A DNA stretch of 60,009 bases from Prochlorococcus sp. AG-402-K22 (GTDB lineage: Bacteria; Cyanobacteriota; Cyanobacteriia; PCC-6307; Cyanobiaceae). A program made the translations under genes and the position numbers. The notes under the pieces are model-generated. The model did no database searches, was not told where the DNA came from, and saw only the letters and a list, made by a program, of their open reading frames with translations. This document shows, one piece after another, positions 10,362 to 21,195 of this stretch. The first letter of the stretch is position 1. Each line of letters begins with the position of its first letter. Location of the stretch: positions 1 through 60,009 of the forward strand of contig QCIJ01000010.1 in NCBI GenBank assembly GCA_003216755.1, read 5' to 3'.

Positions 10362-10433
10362 AAAAAAGGGTTTCGGGTTAGCCTCCATCTGACGGGGAAT
10401 TACTATTTATAATTCACCCGAAACTGTCAGATG
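10362..10433 (-). promoter_or_regulatory. Structured rpsB 5' leader: H-type pseudoknot with attenuator-like tail
   Basis: On the minus-strand mRNA, CAUCUGAC (10433-10426) pairs perfectly with GUCAGAUG (10393-10386), and GUUUCGGGU (10424-10416) pairs perfectly with ACCCGAAAC (10378-10370). The two stems interleave, which makes an H-type pseudoknot. A small hairpin, GAAUUA (10415-10410) with UAAUUC (10402-10397), sits in a loop. The second stem is followed by CC and six U residues (10367-10362), 5 bases before the rpsB AUG, so it could also act as an intrinsic terminator. A GGAGG lies between the stems' 3' strands. Position and form suggest autogenous control by S2, as known for E. coli rpsB; that role is inference. 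Confidence 0.7.
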
Positions 10434-10486
10434 TGTGAAATTTAATTTAATTATTCTAGCAAGTTATGTGTATTTCTAAAAGTTTT

Positions 10487-11398
10487 TTATCTTGATTTAG
10501 TTAACTGTTTAATGTAAATCATATTTAGAGGGATCCTAAGTATCTCAAGTGCAAGTCTATTTCTTCTTATATTTACTAGGAATCTTAATAAAGGAAGGAT
10601 TCTATCAACACTGATGAGTCCTCCCAAGCAAAGAATTTGCCAAAGTAAATTATGGAGAGGAGTTAATTGAATCATAAATCTAACCCTTAAATTTGGATGT
10701 TTCTTATAAAACACTAAAGCCATTTTTGCTCTCTCTTTTTCTTGAGCTATTAATGAATCTATTTGTTCGCAATTAAATGGCGGATGCCAATGAAAACCTA
10801 CTGCATTTGGGCATTTAATTAATTTTGTCCCAATTTTTTTTAATCTTTCTCCAAGTTCTAAATCCTCCCAACCGTAAAGACTAAAAGAAGTATCAAATAA
10901 TCCCACGCTTAAAATCAATTCTTTTGATATCGCTACATTTCCAGTAGCAAAGTATGCAAAAGAAGTGTCAATTATTTTATGTTTTTCACTCTGAGGATTT
11001 AGAAAATTAGATGTATTGACTACCGAGCCATAGGTAAAACATTTTTTATCATTTTTTCTCCAAGAGGCAAGTAATTTTTCTACGTGGCAATTTATAAAAT
11101 TGTCTAAAACAATTAGATCACTATCAATGAATATAATAATTTCATATTTTGATTTAATTACTCCCAGATTTCTTCCAAGTGCAGGCCCTCCATGTTCTTG
11201 CTGAAATAAAATAACGTGTGGGAGATTAGATTTGTTTTTATTTATCCAAGTGGTTGTCCCATCAGTTGATCCATCATCAACTACTATTACTTCATAATTA
11301 CTGATATTTGTATTTAATTTTTGATTCTCAAGCGCAAATAGACATTTCTCTAATATAGGTAATCTATTGTAAGTCGGTATAACAATACTTACATTCAT
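10487..11398 (-). CDS. Family 2 glycosyltransferase
   Basis: 303 residues, GT-A fold. Motifs in order: VSIVIPTYNRLPILEKCL at the N-terminus, VVDDGSTDGT (nucleotide binding), IFIDSDLIV (DxD-type metal site) and LYGWEDLELGERL (the [GW]xED acceptor/catalytic region). No transmembrane segment is clear apart from a hydrophobic stretch near residue 250. It probably transfers a sugar in cell-surface polysaccharide or lipid synthesis; the substrate cannot be read from sequence. It is a single gene on the minus strand, downstream of the 49-residue gene and upstream of the rpsB leader. Confidence 0.9.
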   Translation of the reverse strand: MNVSIVIPTYNRLPILEKCLFALENQKLNTNISNYEVIVVDDGSTDGTTTWINKNKSNLPHVILFQQEHGGPALGRNLGVIKSKYEIIIFIDSDLIVLDNFINCHVEKLLASWRKNDKKCFTYGSVVNTSNFLNPQSEKHKIIDTSFAYFATGNVAISKELILSVGLFDTSFSLYGWEDLELGERLKKIGTKLIKCPNAVGFHWHPPFNCEQIDSLIAQEKERAKMALVFYKKHPNLRVRFMIQLTPLHNLLWQILCLGGLISVDRILPLLRFLVNIRRNRLALEILRIPLNMIYIKQLTKSR

Positions 11399-11459
11399 GA
11401 TTATGTCTTAAATATGCATAATATATTGAAATCCAAAAGATAAAAATAAAAGATATTCC

Positions 11460-11609
11460 CTAATCAGCTGCACCGCCATTATTTGCTGTACCTGTAACGT
11501 TTCCACCATCAGGTCTTCCATCAGTTCTTAATTTCCTTTTTTTGAATTTTCTAGCATAGGCTCTATTACGTTCCTGCTTTTCTTTTTTTAGATTCCTTCT
11601 CTTAGACAT
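11460..11609 (-). CDS. Small basic conserved protein, 49 aa
   Basis: The frame reads MSKRRNLKKEKQERNRAYAR, a further lysine/arginine-rich stretch (KFKKRKLRTDGRPDG), then a Gly/Asn-rich tail ending NNGGAAD. ATG start and TAG stop are clear. The very basic N-terminal half suggests nucleic-acid or ribosome association; this is inference only. It lies 18 bp downstream of devA on the same strand, so it may be the last gene of the pcyA-devBCA transcript. Confidence 0.75.
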   Translation of the reverse strand: MSKRRNLKKEKQERNRAYARKFKKRKLRTDGRPDGGNVTGTANNGGAAD

Positions 11610-11627
11610 AAAATTTTAAACTTTTAA

Positions 11628-12356
11628 TTATATTAGCTCACTATGAGCACTATATATTTTACCATCTTCCATATTTAATATCCTGTCAGCCATATCAGAA
11701 ATTCTTGGATCATGGGTAACCATAAGTACAGAACAATTTTGCTCTTTTGTTAGTTTCCTTAAAAGGGTTACTATTTCTCTTCCTGTGACGCTATCTAAAG
11801 CAGAAGTGGGCTCATCAGCTAATAAAAGTTTTGGGTTAGCAGATAAAGCTCGAGCAATTGCTACTCTCTGTTTCTGCCCACCAGATAAGTCATTTGGCAA
11901 CTTTTTATGATGTTCTTCTAATCCTACTGCTGACAACCAATTCTGAGCTATTTCACGTCTTTGCAAATATGTTAAACCTTTTATTAAATCCGCGCCCATC
12001 TGGACATTTTGTTCTGCTGTTAAACATCTCAGAAGATTGTGACCCTGAAAAATCATTCCAATACTTCTTCTAAGAATCTGACGAGTTTTCCTTGATGCTC
12101 CATTTAACTGATTATTTAATACAGTTAAATCTCCACTTTGACAGGTTCTCAAGGCACCAATTAATGTTAAAAGAGTAGTTTTACCACATCCAGAAGGTCC
12201 TTTCAAAAGAACCAACTCTCCTTTATCAATATTTAAATTAACGTCATTAAGAACTTGTTTTTTATTCTCATTTTTTCCATAAAAGTGACTCAAATTATTT
12301 ATTGAGACTGTTTTAATGTTTCTAACATTATTTTTTGATTTATTAGCTTTAACCAT
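11628..12356 (-). CDS. devA: DevA-type ABC transporter ATP-binding protein
   Basis: 242 residues, a complete ABC ATPase: Walker A LLKGPSGCGKTTLL, Q-loop region IGMIFQGHNLL, signature DLSGGQKQRVAIARAL, Walker B LLLADEPTSALD and H-switch MVTHD. It is closest in style to LolD/MacB/DevA exporters and follows devC by 13 bp. With DevB (adaptor) and DevC (permease) it should form a DevBCA exporter. In heterocystous cyanobacteria DevBCA exports glycolipid with TolC; the substrate in Prochlorococcus is unknown. Confidence 0.92.
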   Translation of the reverse strand: MVKANKSKNNVRNIKTVSINNLSHFYGKNENKKQVLNDVNLNIDKGELVLLKGPSGCGKTTLLTLIGALRTCQSGDLTVLNNQLNGASRKTRQILRRSIGMIFQGHNLLRCLTAEQNVQMGADLIKGLTYLQRREIAQNWLSAVGLEEHHKKLPNDLSGGQKQRVAIARALSANPKLLLADEPTSALDSVTGREIVTLLRKLTKEQNCSVLMVTHDPRISDMADRILNMEDGKIYSAHSELI

Positions 12357-12369
12357 TTATCTTCAATTA

Positions 12370-13542
12370 TTAAAAAATTTCGGCAGGATCAGCATCAACT
12401 AATTTACGCATCGCAACAGCGGCGGACCCCATACACATAACTAAAACTAATACGAAAATTAAAATAGTTTTATCTGCGTCCATTATTATTGGGAGTTTAG
12501 TAGAACTTCTTATAACTGAGTAAAGTATTTGACCAGAGAAATAAGCAGGTAAATAACCAAACAATGCCAACAAAAACCCCTCTCTCGCTACAACAAAGAA
12601 AAGGGACTTAAGTCTATACCCCATTGCCAATAAGGTAGCGTACTCTGGAAGGTGATCTGTAACGTCACTATAAAGAATTTGATAAACAACTACACACCCT
12701 ACAACGAAACCCATCAATGCTCCCAAACTAAATATAAAACCTATCGCAGTACTATTTTTCCAATAATTCTTCTCAAATTCTATAAATTGATTTTTTGTAA
12801 GAACCCTAACATCATTTGGGAGTGAGTTATTTAATATCCTTGAAATCAATTCAGGATCAGATCCTTTTCTTAGCTTTACCAAACCAATTTCTATACTGCC
12901 AGGAGGATTAGCAGGAAAAAGTCTTAAGAAGGTTTCTCGACTAGTTATCAAATTACCATCTGCACCAAAAGATGGCCCCAACTCCACAAGGCCCTCAACA
13001 ATTACTCTTTTCCCCGCAACCTCAGTCTCAACTTTTTTTTCAGATAAGAACCATTCTTCAATCGGTCCAAATTCAGGTCTAGATAGCTTGTCAAAAAGAA
13101 CTCTTGATGGATTTCTCAATTTATAAGCTTTCTTTGAGAATCCCTCATCTAAAAGAAGTGAATCGGAGGGATTAAAACCTAATGCAAGTATTGATCTAGT
13201 TTTAAGATTTTCGGGATTTCTCCAAAGTAAATAATTCAGATTAACGGGAGCAGTTTTTTCAACATCTTCTACTGCGAGAGTTTGAATTAATCTTCTTTTT
13301 GGGAATCCACTCATGCTTATAGAACTTTTTGATCTGGGACTTATCAAAACAAGATCGGCATCTAGAAGTTTATGAATAGTTACGCTCGTGTCAAATAAAC
13401 CATCTCTAAAACCTAATTGCATAAACATCAAAATCCCTGCAAAACTGATTCCAGCTATGGCAACTGCTAGCCTCAATGGTTGCCTAGTTAATAACAACCA
13501 AGCTAATGGTATTTTTCTAAATTTTAAATAAGAAAAACTCAT
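12370..13542 (-). CDS. devC: DevC-type ABC exporter permease (FtsX/MacB-like)
   Basis: 390 residues. It starts with an N-terminal membrane segment (LRLAVAIAGISFAGILMFMQLGF), then a periplasmic domain of about 200 residues, then three C-terminal membrane segments (FIFSLGALMGFVVGCVVVYQ, the segment after SLFFVVAREGF, and the last before MRKLVDADP). This four-helix FtsX-like topology is standard for DevC. The start codon overlaps the devB stop by one base (TAATG), indicating translational coupling. It is the membrane channel of the DevBCA complex. Confidence 0.92.
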   Translation of the reverse strand: MSFSYLKFRKIPLAWLLLTRQPLRLAVAIAGISFAGILMFMQLGFRDGLFDTSVTIHKLLDADLVLISPRSKSSISMSGFPKRRLIQTLAVEDVEKTAPVNLNYLLWRNPENLKTRSILALGFNPSDSLLLDEGFSKKAYKLRNPSRVLFDKLSRPEFGPIEEWFLSEKKVETEVAGKRVIVEGLVELGPSFGADGNLITSRETFLRLFPANPPGSIEIGLVKLRKGSDPELISRILNNSLPNDVRVLTKNQFIEFEKNYWKNSTAIGFIFSLGALMGFVVGCVVVYQILYSDVTDHLPEYATLLAMGYRLKSLFFVVAREGFLLALFGYLPAYFSGQILYSVIRSSTKLPIIMDADKTILIFVLVLVMCMGSAAVAMRKLVDADPAEIF

Positions 13543-14455
13543 TAGGGAATAAATTTTGCAATCACTTTCATTCCTGCATAGTTTTGAACGATATCTATAG
13601 AATCTTGATCTAGTTTTACAAGTACCTCAATAATTCGTGAATCAGCATCCCCAGTTGGATCAGTCGATAGAACTTTTCTTTGTTTTACCTGAGGACTAAT
13701 CCTAATCACCTTTCCCTTAAGATTTTTTTGGAAACCTCCATTCTCACTGCTCAATTCAACATTCTGAGAGATAAAGACTCTTTCGATGTCAGATTCATAA
13801 ACCTCTATCAAAGCTTCCATTTTTTGACTAGAACCAATATCCAAAATCCCTTCATTTTGGGGCCTTTCACCAACTCTAGTGTTTATTCCAAGGATAAAAC
13901 CATCGATTGGACTCCTTAGTTTTGAATTAAATAAATCTATCTTGATATTTTTTTGATCTCCGATAAGGTTTATTTTCTGTTTTTTCAATTTTAATAATTC
14001 ATCTTTTCTCTGTGAAAACTCTACAAAAGAATATACATCTTTGCTCAAACCTAACTCATACCTTTGAACTTGATCTTTCTTTAGGGTGATTTCTTCGTTA
14101 ATAGCATTAATTAGATTTTCGCTTCTTTCAAGATCAGCAATTAATTTTTCTCCATTTTCAAAGATTGCGAGGATATCACCTTTTTTTACGAAATCTCCTT
14201 CATTTACTAAGATTTCGACAATTCGGGGGGAAGAGCCAAACTGACTTATTGGAGCTGCCAATTGTCTAATCTCTCCCGAAGGAGAAAGTTGACCAAGTGC
14301 GGCAACAGCTTTAATAGGAGGTATGAAATCTGAAGTTATTTCCTCTTTAAATTTTGAACTAGATTTATTATTTCCAGAACAGGAAATAATACCAAGAGAT
14401 ATTGGTATAAATAATAAAAAATAAATAAATAAATTTTTTAATATTTTTAATTTCA

Positions 14456-14456
<1 letters not shown>
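13542..14456 (-). CDS. devB: DevB-type membrane fusion protein (HlyD family)
   Basis: 304 residues. An N-terminal hydrophobic segment ends in GIISCSG, which resembles a lipobox (Cys near residue 26), so it may be a lipoprotein. Then comes the biotinyl-lipoyl-like half-motif RIVEILVNEGDFVKKGDILAIF, a helical hairpin (residues about 110-170) and the second lipoyl half LRSPIDGFILGINTRVGERP, then a beta-barrel domain. This is the adaptor linking DevAC to an outer-membrane TolC. It overlaps pcyA upstream by one base and devC downstream by one base. Confidence 0.92.
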
Positions 14457-15205
<749 letters not shown>

Positions 15206-15222
15206 TTAAAGAGATAACCGAA

Positions 15223-16473
15223 ATGAATGTAGGAGATGTTAACTACTACACCCATTCAAGCAAAACTAGATGTGTGTTTGTGGATAATAAAGAATTGCCG
15301 CTTATAAGCATTGATATTTGGTGCAAAGCAGGTTCTTCATTTGAGGATGTTGATAAAAACGGCACTGCTCATTTTCTAGAACATATGATTTTTAAAGGAT
15401 CTAACAAAATAATGCCGGGTGAGTTTGACCATAAAATTGAATCACTAGGCGGATTAAGTAACGCTTCAACTGGTTATGATGATGTACATTACCATGTCTT
15501 AGTTCCACCCAGTAACTTTAAAGAATCACTTGCTCTTTTGACAAATATTATCGTTGCTCCAGATTTTAATCCTGATGAATTTATAAAAGAAAAAGGGGTA
15601 GTTATTGATGAAATAAAACAACAAAATGATCAGCCTGAAGAAAGACTATTTAATTATTTTTTGAAAAGGGTTTGGTTAAGTCCGAATTATGCCAATTCGA
15701 TTCTGGGAACTGAACATAGTATTAAAAACTTAGAGATAAATGACCTTGTGAAATTTCATAGCAAACATTACACTACCGAAAAAATTTGTATTGCAATTGC
15801 GGGGAATCTCTCTGAAGAAATTTATAAAATTTTTGAAAAAAGTGATCTATCTGGCATAAAAGAAAGTCCAAATTTCATAAATCTAAAAAATAAACCTTCT
15901 TTAAAAATTAGGAATGGTAGAGAGTCAGTTAAGTTTGATAATTTAGAGTTTTCAAGAATATTTATGGCTTGGTTTATCCCAAACCTAAATGATCAAAAAA
16001 ATATTATTGGACTTGAGATATTAGCATCAATACTCTCTGTTGGAAGAAACAGCAGATTAGTTAAAATTTTAAAAGAAGATAGAAATCTTGTTGAATCGGT
16101 ATATGTAGATGTAAATGCTGGAGAATTAGGAGGATTATTTATAATGGAAGCAAGTTGTGAGTCCAAAGATATTGATTTAGTAGAAAATCAAATTAATAAA
16201 ACAATATCTGAGATCTCAAATTGTAAAGCCTTGGCTTTGGATGAAATAAAAAAAGCAATAAATATTGTGAAAAGTAATTATGTCTTTAATTTAGAGACAT
16301 CTACACAACTCTCTTCATTCTTTGGAAATGAACTTCTTTGGGGGAGAAAATCTTCAATAAATAATTTAGATAGTCATTTAAAATATTGGAATGACTTGGA
16401 TAACTTCAAAGAGATCACAGAATATATCCGTGGAGAGAAATTCACTTTAGTTGCATCCCCCGGTAAATGTTAA
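15223..16473 (+). CDS. M16 zinc peptidase (processing-peptidase-like), catalytic subunit
   Basis: 416 residues, the usual size of a two-domain M16 protein. The inverted zinc motif HFLEHMIFKG (HxxEH) lies near residue 48 and the third ligand region is KGVVIDEIKQQNDQPEERLF. It should degrade peptides or process presequence-like substrates inside a closed chamber. Its partner (16467-17684) lacks the zinc motif and overlaps by 7 bp, the usual pairing of an active and an inactive M16 subunit. It is divergent from pcyA, with 41 bp between them. Confidence 0.92.
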   Translation: MNVGDVNYYTHSSKTRCVFVDNKELPLISIDIWCKAGSSFEDVDKNGTAHFLEHMIFKGSNKIMPGEFDHKIESLGGLSNASTGYDDVHYHVLVPPSNFKESLALLTNIIVAPDFNPDEFIKEKGVVIDEIKQQNDQPEERLFNYFLKRVWLSPNYANSILGTEHSIKNLEINDLVKFHSKHYTTEKICIAIAGNLSEEIYKIFEKSDLSGIKESPNFINLKNKPSLKIRNGRESVKFDNLEFSRIFMAWFIPNLNDQKNIIGLEILASILSVGRNSRLVKILKEDRNLVESVYVDVNAGELGGLFIMEASCESKDIDLVENQINKTISEISNCKALALDEIKKAINIVKSNYVFNLETSTQLSSFFGNELLWGRKSSINNLDSHLKYWNDLDNFKEITEYIRGEKFTLVASPGKC

Positions 16474-17684
16474 AAAGATATTTTTTAAATAATAAAAAAA
16501 GAAATTTTTCAACTGCTTCAATTTGGATTACAGGGGGGAGTGATATGGATAGTACTGGCAAAAAAGGGATCAACAAGATCCTTTGTTCATTACTTACCAG
16601 AGGATGTGAAGGTTTTAACAATTTCACTCTCTCTGAGTATATTGAGTCCTATGGAGCAGAATTAAATCAAGAAATATTTGAAGATGGTATTTCAATAAGT
16701 ATTAAATCCCTAAATGAACATTTCAGCAAATTATTCCCTTTATTAGACTTAATAATAAATAAGCCTATCCTCTCAGAAACTGAATTTAAAAAAGTAAAAA
16801 AATCTTCTATAGATCAAATTAAAAAAGATAAAGAGAATCCATTCAATATCTGTTTTGAAAAATGGAGAAAAATTGTTTACTCAAATCATCCTTATGCTTT
16901 CAACACAATTGGCAATGCTAATGATGTCTCAAAGATTACCTATGAAGATGTTTTGCTTGAGTTTAAAAATTTAAAAAATAGAGAAAAGTATTTAATTTCA
17001 AATAATCCCGAAATAAATGGGGAAAATTTTGGAACATTAGAAAAAAAAATCTTAAAAGAAGAATCAGATCCTTTAAATCATAATTTAAATACTACGAATA
17101 GAATTGATTACATTAATAATGATTCAAATCAAATAATAATAATGATGGGTGACCAAACTTGCTCGCGAAGAAGTAGTGAATATTTTCCTCTTAAGGTTTT
17201 GGAGTCATATTTATCTTATGGAATGAGCGCTGCTTTATTTAAACTTTTTAGAGAAAAACATGGCATCACTTACGATTTAGGTGTTTATTATCCTATCAGG
17301 ATTGGAAATGCCCCATTTTTAATTTATTTATCCGTATCTAATGAGCAAGCACTTTTTGCTTTTGAACTTTTATCAACACTATGGAAAAATTTACTTTTTA
17401 ATCCGTTGACTGATGCTGAAATATTTTTAGCAAAAGAAAAACTAAAAGGTTCTTTTCTATTAGGAAATCAATCACTAGATGAAATTTTACAGAGAAAGAT
17501 ACAGTTAGTTAGTTATGGTATTTCACCAATTTCTGAGAACGATTTAAATTCAAAAATAGAGAAAATATCTTCGTTAGATATTTTTAAATTAACAAATAAG
17601 TATTTTTCAAAACCTTTTCTGAGTATTTCTGGAAATAAAAGTATATGTTTAGAAATTTCTAATAGGTGGAAGAAAGACTTTTAA
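16467..17684 (+). CDS. M16 family protein lacking the zinc motif (partner subunit)
   Basis: 405 residues. The M16 fold is recognisable from STASIWITGGSDMDSTGKKGINKIL and from the region after FREKHGITYDLGVYYPIR (the (F/L)RExxGLxYxxx substrate-binding arm). The position of HxxEH reads KILCSLLTRGCEGF, with no zinc ligands, so it is probably the non-catalytic subunit. It is translated from an ATG overlapping the catalytic gene by 7 bp and forms an operon with it. Confidence 0.88.
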   Translation: MLKRYFLNNKKRNFSTASIWITGGSDMDSTGKKGINKILCSLLTRGCEGFNNFTLSEYIESYGAELNQEIFEDGISISIKSLNEHFSKLFPLLDLIINKPILSETEFKKVKKSSIDQIKKDKENPFNICFEKWRKIVYSNHPYAFNTIGNANDVSKITYEDVLLEFKNLKNREKYLISNNPEINGENFGTLEKKILKEESDPLNHNLNTTNRIDYINNDSNQIIIMMGDQTCSRRSSEYFPLKVLESYLSYGMSAALFKLFREKHGITYDLGVYYPIRIGNAPFLIYLSVSNEQALFAFELLSTLWKNLLFNPLTDAEIFLAKEKLKGSFLLGNQSLDEILQRKIQLVSYGISPISENDLNSKIEKISSLDIFKLTNKYFSKPFLSISGNKSICLEISNRWKKDF

Positions 17685-17685
17685 G

Positions 17686-17895
17686 TTAGTTTTTCTCAAT
17701 CTTATCAATATCGATTAAAAACGAACCTCTTCTAAACTTTACTTCAACAGTATCTGGAGATTTAATTGAAAGGATTTCTCCAATTTCATCAATTGCCACT
17801 AGATCAGGTGGCCTTAACATCGGCATATTATCTGAAGTCTTCAAATAAGAGACTGGCGCAATCAACTTAACCTTGTCGTTGACCTCAAATTTCAT
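17686..17895 (-). CDS. sipA: SipA (NblS-interacting protein A; DUF3148)
   Basis: 69 residues with the SipA signature YLKTSDNMPMLRPPDLVAIDE and the C-terminal VEVKFRRGSFLIDIDKIE. In Synechococcus elongatus SipA binds the histidine kinase NblS, which controls high-light and stress responses. SH3-like beta fold expected. It ends 1 bp from the convergent M16 gene. Some databases label the family 'NAD(P)H dehydrogenase assembly'. Assignment rests on the PMLRPPD core and overall length. Confidence 0.88.
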   Translation of the reverse strand: MKFEVNDKVKLIAPVSYLKTSDNMPMLRPPDLVAIDEIGEILSIKSPDTVEVKFRRGSFLIDIDKIEKN

Positions 17896-18002
17896 TCATA
17901 AATTAGATACATTAAACAGTAGTATAAGCATAAAGTTAGAGAAAATATCAACGAAATGTACTGATTCAGTCTAGAATCCTAGAATTGACTTTCTACAAAT
18001 TA

Positions 18003-19916
18003 ATGAATCAGAAATTTAAAACATTAATTTTATGGGCTTTACCTATACTTTTAGTTATAGCGCTTTCCTACCAATTTTTATCTTCAAGTAATGTTGATTC
18101 ACTTAAATCTAATGGGACTACTGTTGCTCCAAGAAATTCAGCGGTAGCAAGAGTTAGTTACGGCAGATTTTTAGACTACATTAATTCAGGAAGGGTTACA
18201 TCTGTTGATATTTTTGAGGGAGGCAGAAATGCTGTTATAGAGACAATAGATTCGGATTTAGATAATAAAGTTCAAAGGTTGCGTGTAGATCTTCCCGGCT
18301 TAACACCAGAACTTATAAATATTTTAAAAAATGAGGGAATCAGTTTTGATGTTCATCCAGTAAAAACAGCTCCTCCTGCATTAGGAATTTTAGGTAATTT
18401 ACTCTTCCCGGCTATCTTAATTGGAGGTTTAATTTTATTAGCGAGGAGGTCAAACGGTATGCCTGGAGGTCCTGGCCAAGCAATGCAGTTTGGGAAAACA
18501 AAGGCAAGATTTGCAATGGAAGCTGAAACAGGAGTTGTATTTGATGATGTTGCAGGCGTTAATGAAGCTAAACAGGATTTGCAAGAAGTTGTCACTTTTC
18601 TGAAAAAACCAGAAAAATTTACTTCTGTAGGAGCAAGGATTCCCAAAGGAGTTCTATTGGTAGGACCTCCTGGTACTGGGAAAACCCTTTTAGCTAAAGC
18701 AATTGCAGGTGAAGCTGGCGTGCCATTTTTCTCATTATCAGGTTCTGAATTTGTTGAAATGTTTGTTGGTGTTGGCGCTAGCAGAGTTAGAGACCTTTTC
18801 AAAAGAGCTAAAGAGAATAGTCCTTGTTTAATTTTTATCGATGAAATCGATGCTGTCGGAAGGCAAAGAGGTGCAGGTATTGGTGGAGGTAATGATGAGA
18901 GAGAACAAACTCTCAATCAATTACTTACTGAAATGGATGGTTTCGAAGGTAATAGTGGCATAATAATAATTGCAGCAACAAACAGGCCCGATGTTCTAGA
19001 CTCAGCGTTAATGAGACCAGGCAGATTTGATAGACAGGTAACTGTAGATGCTCCTGATATCAAGGGCAGACTATCAATATTGGAAGTTCATGCTAGGAAT
19101 AAGAAACTTCAAGAGGATTTAACGCTTGAAAGCATTGCGAGAAGAACCCCAGGGTTTACTGGAGCAGATTTAGCAAATTTATTAAATGAGGCTGCTATAT
19201 TAACCGCCAGGAGGAGAAAAGACTCTATAAGTATTTCAGAAATTGATGACTCTGTAGATAGGATTGTCGCTGGGATGGAGGGTTCCCCTTTAACAGACGG
19301 TAGAAGCAAAAGATTAATTGCTTATCATGAAGTTGGTCATGCTCTTATAGGTTCATTAGTGAAAGCTCATGACCCTGTTCAAAAAGTTACAGTAATTCCA
19401 AGAGGTCAAGCTAAAGGCCTAACCTGGTTTACTCCAGATGACGAACAAACCCTTGTTAGTAGAGCTCAACTAAAAGCAAGAATCATGGGTGCATTGGGAG
19501 GAAGAGCTGCTGAAGATGTTGTTTTTGGCAAAGGTGAAATTACCACTGGTGCCGGCGGGGATTTCCAACAAGTTGCTTCCATGGCTCGTCAAATGGTTAC
19601 AAGATTTGGAATGAGTAATTTGGGTCCCATAGCTTTAGAGGGTGGAAACCAAGAAGTTTTTGTTGGTAGAGATTTGATGACAAGAAGTGATGTTTCAGAT
19701 TCAATTTCTAAGCAAATCGACGAAAGTGTGAGAGTTATGGTTAAGGAATGTTATGAAGAAACTTATTCGATAGTTAGCAAAAATAGAGAAGCTATGGATA
19801 AAATTGTAGACCTGCTAATTGAAAAAGAAACATTAGATGGTGAAGAATTCGTAAAAATTCTATCCAACTTTACTACCATCCCTGAGAAAGAAAGAACTCC
19901 TCAATTATTAAGTTAA
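18003..19916 (+). CDS. ftsH: Membrane-bound ATP-dependent zinc protease FtsH
   Basis: 637 residues from the ATG at 18003; a TTG at 17985 would add six residues (MTFYKL). Two N-terminal membrane segments ([15 protein letters not shown] and [19 protein letters not shown]) flank a lumenal/periplasmic domain. AAA core: Walker A GPPGTGKT, Walker [36 protein letters not shown]. The zinc protease motif is AYHEVGHAL (HExGH). In cyanobacteria FtsH degrades damaged photosystem II D1. It overlaps the convergent clpP by 4 bp. Which of the several cyanobacterial FtsH paralogues this is cannot be decided here. Confidence 0.95.
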   Translation: MNQKFKTLILWALPILLVIALSYQFLSSSNVDSLKSNGTTVAPRNSAVARVSYGRFLDYINSGRVTSVDIFEGGRNAVIETIDSDLDNKVQRLRVDLPGLTPELINILKNEGISFDVHPVKTAPPALGILGNLLFPAILIGGLILLARRSNGMPGGPGQAMQFGKTKARFAMEAETGVVFDDVAGVNEAKQDLQEVVTFLKKPEKFTSVGARIPKGVLLVGPPGTGKTLLAKAIAGEAGVPFFSLSGSEFVEMFVGVGASRVRDLFKRAKENSPCLIFIDEIDAVGRQRGAGIGGGNDEREQTLNQLLTEMDGFEGNSGIIIIAATNRPDVLDSALMRPGRFDRQVTVDAPDIKGRLSILEVHARNKKLQEDLTLESIARRTPGFTGADLANLLNEAAILTARRRKDSISISEIDDSVDRIVAGMEGSPLTDGRSKRLIAYHEVGHALIGSLVKAHDPVQKVTVIPRGQAKGLTWFTPDDEQTLVSRAQLKARIMGALGGRAAEDVVFGKGEITTGAGGDFQQVASMARQMVTRFGMSNLGPIALEGGNQEVFVGRDLMTRSDVSDSISKQIDESVRVMVKECYEETYSIVSKNREAMDKIVDLLIEKETLDGEEFVKILSNFTTIPEKERTPQLLS

Positions 19917-20500
19917 ACTTTAACAGGTTTCTTATCTAAAACTAAATCTATTAATCCATAATCAACAGCCTCTTTTGGAGACATATAAAAATCCCTGTCA
20001 GTATCTTCCTTAATAGTTTCATAATCCTTTCCAGTTCTCTCTGATAACTCAGTATTAAGTCGTTCTTTTAAAAACAAAATTTCATCGGCTTGAATCCTTA
20101 TGTCGCTGGCTTGCCCTCTAGCACCTCCTAGCGGTTGATGAATCATTATTCTTGAATGTCTAAGGCTGCTTCTTTTACCTTTAGTTCCTGCAGCTAACAA
20201 AAAAGCGCCCATACTAGCGGCTAAACCTACACAAACTGTATTAATATCAGGCTTGACATGCTGCATCGTGTCAAAAATCCCTAAGCCATCATAGACAGAT
20301 CCTCCTGGTGAATTTATGTACATGTAGATATCTTTCTCAGGGTCTTCTGCTTCGAGGAATAATAATTGAGCAACAATTCTGTTAGCAGTTTCACTTGTAA
20401 CTTGTTCTCCCAAAAAGATTATTCTCTCTCTTAGTAATCTTGAATAAATATCAAAGACTCTTTCGCTACCGCCAGATTCTTCTAAAACTAAAGGGATCAT
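19913..20500 (-). CDS. clpP: ATP-dependent Clp protease proteolytic subunit
   Basis: 195 residues. The catalytic Ser is in [15 protein letters not shown], the His in [17 protein letters not shown] and the Asp in the [13 protein letters not shown] region. N-terminal [28 protein letters not shown] is typical. It lacks a long propeptide. It is divergent from thf1 with about 80 bp between starts. Cyanobacteria encode several ClpP/ClpR; the intact triad shows this is an active ClpP. Confidence 0.95.
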   Translation of the reverse strand: MIPLVLEESGGSERVFDIYSRLLRERIIFLGEQVTSETANRIVAQLLFLEAEDPEKDIYMYINSPGGSVYDGLGIFDTMQHVKPDINTVCVGLAASMGAFLLAAGTKGKRSSLRHSRIMIHQPLGGARGQASDIRIQADEILFLKERLNTELSERTGKDYETIKEDTDRDFYMSPKEAVDYGLIDLVLDKKPVKV

Positions 20501-20580
20501 AATAATATTTATCTGTTTATTAGATATTAACGATATTGAGTCAACATACGCTAACCTTATTAAGGTTTACATATAAAAAA

Positions 20581-21189
20581 TTGAAAGAAAAATTGACTGT
20601 TTCAGATAGCAAAAAGTTATTTCATGAACAATTCCCTTACGTTATTCCAGGTTTATATAAAAGAATAGTTGATGAAATGCTTGTAGAGCTTAATCTTTTA
20701 AATCATCAAAATGAATTTACCCAAAATAATCTCTTTTGTATTGGTCTCACAGAAACATTTAAAGAATTAATGAAAGGATACAAACCTGAAAAACATTTGG
20801 ATCTTCTTTTTGAATCTTTATGCAGTTCTACAAATTTTGAAGCGAAGGAAATCAAGATAATCTCTCAAAAATCTCAAAAGGAATTTAATGATAAATCCTC
20901 TAATGATATTTTAAAAATATTAAAAGAAAAAGGCACTTCCAAACTTTACCCTTCAAGAATGCTAAATTTAGGAATTTATAAAATAATTTCAAACTGCCCA
21001 GATTTCAAAGAGGGAAATGAATCAGAGACAAATAAAATAATCTCAGATATTTTTGAGAAAATAAACTTATCCACTAATAAAGCAGAAAAAGACATCGGAA
21101 TTTACAAAAGTACTATATCCAAAATGACACAGGCAAAAGAATTAATTGAAGAACTAAAAATAAAAGATAAGAAAAAAGATAAAAAATAA
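20581..21189 (+). CDS. thf1: Thf1/Psb29, photosystem II biogenesis protein
   Basis: Recognised from LTVSDSKKLFHEQFPYVIP followed by LYKRIVDEMLVELNLL and the GLTETFKELMKGYKP segment, then a C-terminal coiled coil ending in charged KDKKKDKK. Thf1/Psb29 is needed for PSII assembly and FtsH-dependent PSII repair; ftsH being two genes away is a fitting neighbour. No ATG is near the start. A TTG at 20581 gives MKEKLTVSDSKK, which matches family N-termini; the longer TTG start at 20536 adds 15 residues that look non-conserved. The start is therefore tentative. Confidence 0.9.
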   Translation: MKEKLTVSDSKKLFHEQFPYVIPGLYKRIVDEMLVELNLLNHQNEFTQNNLFCIGLTETFKELMKGYKPEKHLDLLFESLCSSTNFEAKEIKIISQKSQKEFNDKSSNDILKILKEKGTSKLYPSRMLNLGIYKIISNCPDFKEGNESETNKIISDIFEKINLSTNKAEKDIGIYKSTISKMTQAKELIEELKIKDKKKDKK

Positions 21190-21195
21190 TCGTAG

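Noticed and set aside
18353..18916. 187-codon minus-strand frame inside ftsH
   Set aside because: Antisense shadow of the strongly conserved AAA region of ftsH.
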